Positions 1-4,349 of a DNA stretch of 5,026 bases are shown one piece after another. Source of the DNA: Alkalimonas sp. (GTDB lineage: Bacteria; Pseudomonadota; Gammaproteobacteria; Enterobacterales; Alteromonadaceae). The translations under genes were made by a program, and so were the position numbers. The notes beneath the pieces were generated by a model. It made no database searches. It had not been told where the DNA came from and was given only the letters and a program-made list of their open reading frames with translations. The stretch spans positions 1 through 5,026 of the forward strand of contig JAIUMG010000253.1 in assembly GCA_022565655.1 (NCBI GenBank), written 5' to 3'. Each line of letters opens with the position of its first letter. Position 1 is the stretch's first letter.

Positions 1-52
1 CTGAGCCGGCAGATTTACAGTCTGATCCCTTTGACCACTCGGGAACCCCTCC
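1..52 (-). tRNA. tRNA-Tyr(GTA), 3' part cut off by the window edge
   Basis: The minus strand reads GGAGGGG (acceptor 5' strand, 52-46), TT, then a D-arm with CCC/GGG stem and an anticodon loop CTGTAAA. The anticodon GTA is the complement of 16-18. This closely matches bacterial tRNA-Tyr. Only the first 52 bases are present; the rest of the long class II variable arm, the T-arm and the acceptor 3' strand lie beyond base 1. It starts 5 bases after the CCA end of the tRNA-Thr, so both are processed from one precursor. In E. coli the same pair (thrU-tyrU) is followed by glyT, thrT and tufB, so those genes are expected next to the left (inference). One oddity is that the outermost pair of the anticodon stem is T opposite C. 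Confidence 0.93.
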
Positions 53-57
53 ACTAA

Positions 58-133
<76 letters not shown>

Positions 134-152
134 ACTACGTCAGTGGGTGCGA

Positions 153-193
153 ATTCTAGTAGAATGACCGGACGGGCGCAACAGAAAAAAAAA
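153..193 (-). promoter_or_regulatory. candidate stable-RNA promoter for the tRNA-Thr/tRNA-Tyr cluster
   Basis: On the minus strand a -10 box TAGAAT (158-153, 5/6 to consensus) lies 17 bases from a weak -35 TTGCGC (181-176). Directly upstream of the -35 is a T9 run (193-185) and a longer A/T-rich stretch reaching to about 220, in the position of an UP element. Transcription would begin about 146, giving a short leader of about a dozen bases before tRNA-Thr. A weak -35 compensated by an A/T-rich upstream element is typical of tRNA and rRNA promoters. The -10 lies in a small inverted repeat, ATTCT-3-AGAAT (153-165). The T9 run is not preceded by a good G+C hairpin, so I prefer the UP-element reading to a coaX terminator. 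Confidence 0.5.
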
Positions 194-241
194 GAAATTA
201 GTAAATTAATTGATTGAATGCCCAATTCTTAGCCAGATTGG

Positions 242-937
242 TCAACTTTCGATAAAGCGGCTCAGGCCACAGAATAATAAGTCTGCCTGTACCTGCAGCG
301 GATAGGCTTTCAGATAGCTCTGCAATATACCCGCATCGCCGCCGGTTAACACCAGCTTCGTCATCGGTTGTAACTGCCAGGCCTGTGCAATAGCGCCCAA
401 CACGGTCGCCAAGCAACCATTTTGCAAACACGATACGGTATCGTTGCCTTGAGCCAGGCGAGCCTGATGGGTATCCGCATTAAACACCTTGGCCGTTTTT
501 TGCACCACACTTTGTTGCTGTAGTTTCAACCCAGGTAAAATCCACCCCCCCTGGTGTTGCCCGTCGGCTGCCAGCCAGTCAATGGTGACAGCGGTACCCG
601 CATCGATCACCAAACAGTCAGTCTTTGAATAGAGCCAGTTCGCTCCAAGCATCGCCAACCAACGATCCACACCCAGCAGATGTGGCTGACTGTAGCAGTT
701 GCTGATACCAAACCGATACGCTTCACTCTCAATTTGCCGCCATGGCTGCTCGGATAAGGTAAGCTGTTTCTTCAACGCCTGAACTTTGTCCTGCCCTGCC
801 ACGGCAGCGTAATAAACGGCTTTAATCGCCGTGCTATCCAGAGTGTCTTTTTCCACATCAAAAGGCACTAGCTGACCAGCCTGTGCTGCCAGCATTGCTT
901 TAGTACGAGTATTGCCAATATCTAACAGTAAATACAT
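242..937 (-). CDS. coaX: Type III pantothenate kinase (CoaX)
   Basis: CoaX phosphorylates pantothenate with ATP in the cytoplasm, the first step of coenzyme A synthesis. Type III enzymes need a monovalent cation and, unlike CoaA, are not feedback-inhibited by CoA (family knowledge). Visible motifs of the ASKHA fold are the N-terminal phosphate loop DIGNTRTK (6-13), GVDRW (89-93) with the likely catalytic base Asp91, DAGTAVTID (112-120), GGWILPGL (130-137) and LVLTGGDA (195-202). The length of 231 residues is at the short end for the family but the protein is complete. The ATG at 937 starts directly on the conserved MYLLLDIGNT; a GAAGG lies rather far upstream (about 11 bases). The gene follows birA by 67 bases and precedes the tRNA cluster, the slot held by coaA in E. 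coli. No clear terminator follows: only a weak CCAAT/ATTGG hairpin (222-241) and a distant T9 run. The stop is TGA. Confidence 0.96.
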   Translation of the reverse strand: MYLLLDIGNTRTKAMLAAQAGQLVPFDVEKDTLDSTAIKAVYYAAVAGQDKVQALKKQLTLSEQPWRQIESEAYRFGISNCYSQPHLLGVDRWLAMLGANWLYSKTDCLVIDAGTAVTIDWLAADGQHQGGWILPGLKLQQQSVVQKTAKVFNADTHQARLAQGNDTVSCLQNGCLATVLGAIAQAWQLQPMTKLVLTGGDAGILQSYLKAYPLQVQADLLFCGLSRFIES

Positions 938-1004
938 GGATTGCCGGACCTTCGAATGATCGTTATATGCTCTGATTAGCAGATTATTACCTTAACACGG
1001 AGTG

Positions 1005-2000
1005 CTAAGCCCCCGCACGCAGACTTAACTCGCCACCATGATACAGTTGCTTCTTCCCCTGATGCTCAACAATCAAGTTACCCTGAGCATCCACGCCATG
1101 GCAAGTGCCAGTGATCTGCTGCCCCCCCTGCACCAGGCGCACCGGTTGCCCCTGAAAGCAATGCCGTCGATTAAACTCCGGCTGGAAAACAGCGAAGCCA
1201 TCCCGTTCGAACCTTGTTAACTGGTTCATGCAGCTGTGTTGCAGGCCAGCCACCAATAGATTGCGATCCAAGGCTCCAATCAGGCTGGTGAGATCAGTCC
1301 ATGGCTGGTCAATATGCTGCCTGGCCGACTGCACAGGCATTTGTACATTGATGCCTATACCAATCACCAGCTGACACTGGCCATCACTCTGGCCAGATAA
1401 CTCAATCAGAACCCCAGCCAGCTTTTTGCCTTCACTATAAATATCATTAGGCCACTTCAATGCAGGTTGTAATTGATACTGCTGTTCCAGCAGCTCAGCG
1501 ACAGCCACACCGATCACCAGGCTCAAGCCCATCGCTGCCTGAATGCCTTGCTCTAACTGCCAATACATTGAGAAGTACAAATTGGCAGCAAAAGGCGAGT
1601 GCCAGACCCGGCCATGTCGCCCCCGCCCGGCCGTTTGCGCTTCGGCCACCAGACATTGCCCTTTCATCAGCTTGTCACCGCGCTGCAAACGCTGCATCAA
1701 TTGGCTGTTGGTCGAATCAACAATGGATTCCACTTCAATTGGAGCCGCACCAGCGTGTTGAACAGCAGCAATATGCTTGGCACTCAATAACTGCAGTGGC
1801 TCTGCCAGCCGGTACCCCTTGCCTTTTACTTTAAACAGCTCGAGGCCGAATTGCTCCAGTTGCTGCATATGATTGGCTATGGCGGTGCGGCTAAGCTGCA
1901 ACTGCTCGCCCAACCAGGCCCCGGAGTAAAAGCGACCATCGGCCAAATAGTGCAGTAATTGCTGCTGGATCTGCCAGCCAGTGTGCTGCTGCGCGGTCAT
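1005..2000 (-). CDS. birA: Biotin--[acetyl-CoA-carboxylase] ligase / biotin operon repressor (BirA)
   Basis: BirA activates biotin to biotinyl-5'-AMP and attaches it to the lysine of the AccB carrier protein. When acceptor is scarce, the BirA-biotinyl-AMP dimer represses biotin synthesis genes. All three domains are present in the 331 residues. The N-terminal winged helix-turn-helix spans about 12-65, with LGEQLQLSRTAIANHMQQLE and the wing KVKGKGYRL. The catalytic core holds DSTN (95-98), the biotinyl-AMP loop GRGRHGRVW (125-133), KWPNDIY (182-188), KLAGVLIE (193-200; Lys193 aligns with E. coli Lys183) and GIGINV (214-219). The SH3-like C-terminal domain ends in GGELSLR (322-328). The presence of the winged helix argues for a true bifunctional regulator; no bio gene is in the window. 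Its ATG shares one base with the murB stop (TGATG), so translational coupling is likely; no strong Shine-Dalgarno is seen. The stop is TAG. Confidence 0.97.
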   Translation of the reverse strand: MTAQQHTGWQIQQQLLHYLADGRFYSGAWLGEQLQLSRTAIANHMQQLEQFGLELFKVKGKGYRLAEPLQLLSAKHIAAVQHAGAAPIEVESIVDSTNSQLMQRLQRGDKLMKGQCLVAEAQTAGRGRHGRVWHSPFAANLYFSMYWQLEQGIQAAMGLSLVIGVAVAELLEQQYQLQPALKWPNDIYSEGKKLAGVLIELSGQSDGQCQLVIGIGINVQMPVQSARQHIDQPWTDLTSLIGALDRNLLVAGLQHSCMNQLTRFERDGFAVFQPEFNRRHCFQGQPVRLVQGGQQITGTCHGVDAQGNLIVEHQGKKQLYHGGELSLRAGA

Positions 2001-3022
2001 CAGGACACCACGCTTGTTTGTGTTGTCGCCTGACGGCCTACCAGCTGCACTTCCGGCTCCAGTGTCACCCCAAAGCGGCTATGCACCTGATGCTGAATTT
2101 GCGCTATCAGCGTCAATAAATCACTTGCCTGCCCCTGACCATAATTGACCAGCACCAAGGGCTGTTTGTGATAACACCCGACATCACCCACTTGCTTGCC
2201 TTTAAAGCCAGCCTGATCAATCAACCAGGCAGCAGGGACTTTGCTGTAACCATTCCCTTGAGAATAAACAGGCATGGCAGTGTAGCGCTGCTGCAATGCT
2301 TTGACATCAGCATCAGGTAGTAAAGGGTTCTTAAAAAAACTGCCACAATTGGCCAGTTCGGCAGGGTCGGGTAGCTTCGCCTGACGCACGGTGATAACCG
2401 TATCGAATACCTGCTGCAAGGAACAATCGGCTGATAGCTGATCCAGCCCCTGGTACGTCAGAACCCGCTGCGGTTGCCTGGTTAACATCAGCCCAACGGC
2501 AACAATAACTCCTCGGCCAGCCATTTCACGCTTAAACACGCTATCACGATAACCAAAACGGCATTGCTCAACCGTCATGCGCTCCAGCCGCTGTTGATCC
2601 CAGTGATAAAAATCCACATAGCGACAGCGATCAGCCAGTTCAACCCCATAAGCGCCGATATTTTGCACCGGTGCTGCCCCCACCGAGCCAGGGATTAACG
2701 CCAGGTTTTCCAGCCCCCACAAGCCCTGGCTGACCGTCCACTGCACTAATTGGTGCCAGTTATGACCGGCCTCAACATGCAGCTCAGCACGGTCATCATC
2801 TAGCCAGTTCAGCGTTTTTGCGCTAGCCATATAACGACACAAAGCGGGCAGTTCCGGGCCGATAAACACAGTATTGCTCCCCTCACCATGCACTCTTGGT
2901 CGCGGCGATAATGGCACCTTGGCTAGATCTTCCGTTGAATAGCATTGATAGACGGTGGGCAAGACTGCAGCTAAACGAAAGGTAGAAAGCAGACGGCCAT
3001 CTTGCTGTTGAAGGAGTTCCAT
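2000..3022 (-). CDS. murB: UDP-N-acetylenolpyruvoylglucosamine reductase (MurB, type I)
   Basis: MurB uses NADPH and bound FAD to reduce UDP-GlcNAc-enolpyruvate to UDP-MurNAc, the second committed cytoplasmic step of peptidoglycan synthesis. The 340 residues match the length of the type I (Escherichia) form. The FAD-binding domain shows GEGSN (46-50), VEAGHNWHQLV (83-93) and LENLALIPGSVGAAPVQNIG (104-123) followed by AYGVEL. The substrate domain has FGYRDS (156-161; Arg159), a Tyr at 190 in the loop region typical of type I, CGSFFKNP (226-233) with the proton-donor Ser228, and LEPEV (321-325) with Glu324. These residues line up with E. coli Arg159, Ser229 and Glu325 as I recall them. The ATG at 3022 has AGGA five bases upstream. 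The gene heads the minus-strand group and overlaps birA by one base; its regulation would come from the divergent intergenic region. The stop is TGA. Confidence 0.97.
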   Translation of the reverse strand: MELLQQQDGRLLSTFRLAAVLPTVYQCYSTEDLAKVPLSPRPRVHGEGSNTVFIGPELPALCRYMASAKTLNWLDDDRAELHVEAGHNWHQLVQWTVSQGLWGLENLALIPGSVGAAPVQNIGAYGVELADRCRYVDFYHWDQQRLERMTVEQCRFGYRDSVFKREMAGRGVIVAVGLMLTRQPQRVLTYQGLDQLSADCSLQQVFDTVITVRQAKLPDPAELANCGSFFKNPLLPDADVKALQQRYTAMPVYSQGNGYSKVPAAWLIDQAGFKGKQVGDVGCYHKQPLVLVNYGQGQASDLLTLIAQIQHQVHSRFGVTLEPEVQLVGRQATTQTSVVS

Positions 3023-3049
3023 AACGGTCCTGGCAAACGAAAACTACCC

Positions 3050-3094
3050 CTATTCTATACCCAAGTGCCCTTGGGATGCGAGCCTCAGCGCCAC
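3050..3094 (-). CDS. tentative 14-codon leader ORF upstream of murB
   Basis: A strong Shine-Dalgarno match GGAGGT (3105-3100) sits five bases before a GTG codon (3094). This opens a 14-codon frame encoding (M)ALRLASQGHLGIE and ending in TAG at 3052-3050, 27 bases before the murB ATG. A -10-like TATAAC lies just upstream on the minus strand (about 3111-3106) without a recognisable -35. The signal is the unusually good ribosome-binding site, better than that of any full-length gene here. The peptide resembles nothing I know, shows no amino-acid run typical of attenuation leaders, and overlaps the inverted repeat at 3060-3075. It may be a chance match. Confidence 0.2.
   Translation of the reverse strand: MALRLASQGHLGIE
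3052..3075 (-). promoter_or_regulatory. possible murB promoter -10 with adjacent inverted repeat (candidate operator)
   Basis: On the minus strand TATAGAAT (3059-3052) contains the -10-like TAGAAT, about 30 bases before the murB ATG. Immediately upstream lies a perfect 6-bp inverted repeat with 4-base spacer, CCCAAG-N4-CTTGGG (3060-3075), occupying the spacer and reaching towards the -35 position. The six bases at the best spacing (CGCATC) do not resemble a -35. The promoter would therefore be weak, activator-dependent or not real. The repeat lacks a following T-run in either direction, so a terminator is unlikely and a protein-binding site is the more natural guess. Confidence 0.3.
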
Positions 3095-3218
3095 TTAGCA
3101 CCTCCGTTATAAAGCATGGCGGCACAAGCATGTTGCAGAGCTTTCAAGCCTGGGTCATGTGAAACAAGCTCAGCAGCGCCACTCTATTTTAGCAGGAAAC
3201 AGCCAAGCAAAATGTCGC

Positions 3219-3247
3219 TTGTAGCCTGACCATTTACAGCATAGAAT
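3219..3247 (+). promoter_or_regulatory. candidate sigma70 promoter for the YkgJ-like gene
   Basis: TTGTAG (3219-3224) and TAGAAT (3242-3247) are separated by exactly 17 bases. The -10 matches consensus at 5 of 6 positions and the -35 at 3 of 6, keeping the important TTG. Transcription would start near 3254, giving a leader of about 75 bases that contains the hairpin at 3271-3290. It is the best promoter-like pair on the plus strand in this region. Confidence 0.45.
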
Positions 3248-3270
3248 GCAGCATCAACATTTCGTTGGCT

Positions 3271-3319
3271 TCAGGGGCTTCCTGCCCTGATTACTTTTCT
3301 TTGACTGTTTTTTCGTTTT
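3271..3319 (+). terminator. hairpin with T-rich tail in the leader of the YkgJ-like gene (possible attenuator)
   Basis: tcaggg (3271-3276) pairs perfectly with ccctga (3285-3290). An alternative fold pairs ggggc with gccc over loop ttcct, with one bulged G, extending the stem to about seven pairs. A T-rich stretch (3291-3319) follows, including TTTT, TTT, a T6 run at 3308-3313 and TTTT. The tail is interrupted directly after the stem, so termination would be inefficient. It lies between the candidate promoter and the Shine-Dalgarno of the downstream gene, which fits attenuation. It could also be the terminator of a short unseen transcript or a simple mRNA stability element. Confidence 0.35.
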
Positions 3320-3328
3320 GGAGTCTTT

Positions 3329-3934
3329 ATGCAACGGCTGCGTGAATTATCGCGTCGTGTTGAGGCTGTGTATGGCGAAATTGCGGACACGTATGCTCGT
3401 TATCAGCAACTACGCGGACTGGCTTGTCCGAGTGGCTGTGGTAACTGCTGCCAGCACCCTAGCATCGATGCAACGGTATTGGATATGTTGCCGCTGGCGT
3501 TGCACCTGTTCGATCAGGGCAAAGCTGAATCGACACTGGCACAACTTGAAGTAGAGCCGGCAACAACCGGCTGCCCGATGTACCAACCTTTGTCCTTTGA
3601 TGGTTCAAAAGGGCAATGCACTGTTTATCACCAGCGCCCAACTTTATGTCGGGTTTTTGGCGTGGCCGGCTATCGGGATAAACATGGTCAGCCATCGCTA
3701 TCGGCCTGCAAAGTGTTGAAACAACACCACCCTGCTGCCTATCAGCACACCTTGATCGCTCTGGAATCCGACCCGCCACCAATGCTGACTTTAGCCAAGC
3801 AACAGGTCGATCAGCTGGATTACGACTTGAGCCGTGACAACCTGCCCATCAGCCTGGCCTTGCAAAAAGCACTGTTAAAGGTGCTGTTTCAGGCCTGCTA
3901 TTCAGAGGTCGATACCAGCCAGCTGATTGCCTGA
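3329..3934 (+). CDS. YkgJ-family cysteine cluster protein (putative Zn/Fe-chelating), function unknown
   Basis: The 201-residue soluble protein belongs by motif to the CxxxCxxCC (YkgJ-type) family, thought to bind zinc or an iron-sulfur cluster; no reaction is established. The cluster CPSGCGNCC gives Cys33, 37, 40 and 41. Further cysteines at 82, 97, 107 and 127 lie in the usual contexts GCP, GQCTVYHQRPTLCRVFG and SACKVL, which together make an eight-cysteine binding set. Cys190 near the end is extra. Residues 1-30 look helical and somewhat charged, and the C-terminal third (about 150-190) is also helical. No signal peptide or membrane segment is seen, so it should be cytoplasmic. The ATG at 3329 has GGAG five bases upstream, a clear start. 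It is transcribed away from murB, with the Atl gene 76 bases downstream on the same strand; shared transcription is possible but a separate promoter cannot be excluded. The stop is TGA. Confidence 0.88.
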   Translation: MQRLRELSRRVEAVYGEIADTYARYQQLRGLACPSGCGNCCQHPSIDATVLDMLPLALHLFDQGKAESTLAQLEVEPATTGCPMYQPLSFDGSKGQCTVYHQRPTLCRVFGVAGYRDKHGQPSLSACKVLKQHHPAAYQHTLIALESDPPPMLTLAKQQVDQLDYDLSRDNLPISLALQKALLKVLFQACYSEVDTSQLIA

Positions 3935-3938
3935 GTAC

Positions 3939-3974
3939 TTGCACAGCCGTTGCTGAACGCAGATACTCTGTATC
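3939..3974 (+). promoter_or_regulatory. weak promoter candidate and inverted repeat upstream of the Atl gene
   Basis: TTGCAC (3939-3944) and GATACT (3962-3967) are 17 bases apart; each matches consensus only partly. The -10 overlaps a perfect inverted repeat GATAC-TCT-GTATC (3962-3974), which could be an operator. Also in this 76-base gap, ccgttg (3947-3952) can pair with caacgg (3991-3996). No terminator is visible after the YkgJ-like gene, so readthrough is equally possible. Confidence 0.22.
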
Positions 3975-4010
3975 AAGGTAACCCGCAATACAACGGTTGA
4001 CTCTACTGCT

Positions 4011-4349
4011 ATGCAAGATACTCATTATCAAAAGATCTGGCACACTGTGTTGCAAATCCCTGCTGGCAAGGTCGCAAGCTATGGTCAAATCGCCGATTTA
4101 GCTGGTCTGCCCGGCCGCGCCCGCCTAGTCGGCAAAGCACTTGGTTACTCCCCCAAAGAGCTGGCCGTGCCCTGGTACCGGGTGCTACGCAGCGATCGCA
4201 GCATCGCCTTTCCGGCCGGTTCAGATACCGCAAAGCGCCAGCGCGAACTGCTGCAGGATGAAGGGGTACTGCTAACAAACAACCGAGTGCGCAAAGACGA
4301 TCTGTGGCAACCGGATTTAGCGGAGTTGTTGTTTAAGCTAAAATACTAA
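4011..4349 (+). CDS. Alkyltransferase-like protein (Atl; MGMT family without the catalytic cysteine)
   Basis: The 112 residues correspond to the DNA-binding domain of O6-alkylguanine-DNA alkyltransferase alone. The fold starts with IPAGKVASYGQIA (16-28), followed by the helix-turn-helix and GRARLVGKAL (35-44). The active-site motif, PCHRV in true alkyltransferases, is PWYRV here (54-58), with Trp55 in place of the acceptor cysteine. Tyr24 and Arg38 sit where the nucleotide-flipping Tyr and the finger Arg lie in fission-yeast Atl1. Such proteins bind O6-alkylguanine without repairing it and hand the lesion to nucleotide excision repair (family knowledge). So this is a damage sensor, not a suicide repair enzyme. 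The E. coli counterpart is YbaZ/AtlA. The ATG at 4011 has no evident Shine-Dalgarno, and no in-frame alternative start lies nearby, so expression may be low or coupled to the gene upstream. Its TAA (4347-4349) overlaps the TAG of the convergent flavoprotein gene. Confidence 0.92.
   Translation: MQDTHYQKIWHTVLQIPAGKVASYGQIADLAGLPGRARLVGKALGYSPKELAVPWYRVLRSDRSIAFPAGSDTAKRQRELLQDEGVLLTNNRVRKDDLWQPDLAELLFKLKY

Larger units (their letters stand above)
3023..3328. other. Divergent intergenic region between murB and the YkgJ-like gene
   Basis: This is 306 bases with no convincing full-length gene. The murB side (3023-3110) holds a possible -10, a perfect inverted repeat and a possible leader ORF. 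The other side (3219-3328) holds a sigma70-like promoter and a hairpin plus T-rich leader for the rightward gene. The middle part contains one imperfect hairpin, gagctt (3138-3143) pairing with aagctc (3166-3171), with inner tca/tga pairing and a 3-base bulge. It has no adjoining T-run, so I cannot assign it a role. A 10-base direct repeat cagcgccact occurs at 3086-3095 and 3174-3183; at that length it may be chance. I see no tRNA, insertion sequence or known riboswitch. Confidence 0.6.

Noticed and set aside
185..193. T9 run (minus strand) as the coaX Rho-independent terminator
   Set aside because: The stems upstream are short and A/T-only or far away (CCAAT/ATTGG at 222-241); the tract fits better as part of the tRNA promoter's upstream element.
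1460..1834. 124-codon open frame on the plus strand opposite birA
   Set aside because: It lies wholly antisense to well-conserved birA motifs, and its translation is rich in Pro/Ser/Arg/Ala without family resemblance; it is a shadow frame.
2883..3131. 82-codon minus-strand frame overlapping the start of murB
   Set aside because: It runs out of frame into conserved murB sequence, its start lacks a good ribosome-binding site, and the peptide is not recognisable.
3086..3183. 10-base direct repeat cagcgccact in the intergenic region
   Set aside because: Two copies of this length 88 bases apart, with no further copies or periodic arrangement, are within chance expectation.
3301..3306. TTGACT as a -35 box close to the YkgJ-like gene
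   Set aside because: At 17 bases spacing the -10 would be TCTTTA overlapping the start codon, which is a poor match and would remove the Shine-Dalgarno from the mRNA.
4009..4278. Minus-strand frame opposite the Atl gene
   Set aside because: It is antisense to the conserved Atl domain, with a composition typical of a shadow frame.
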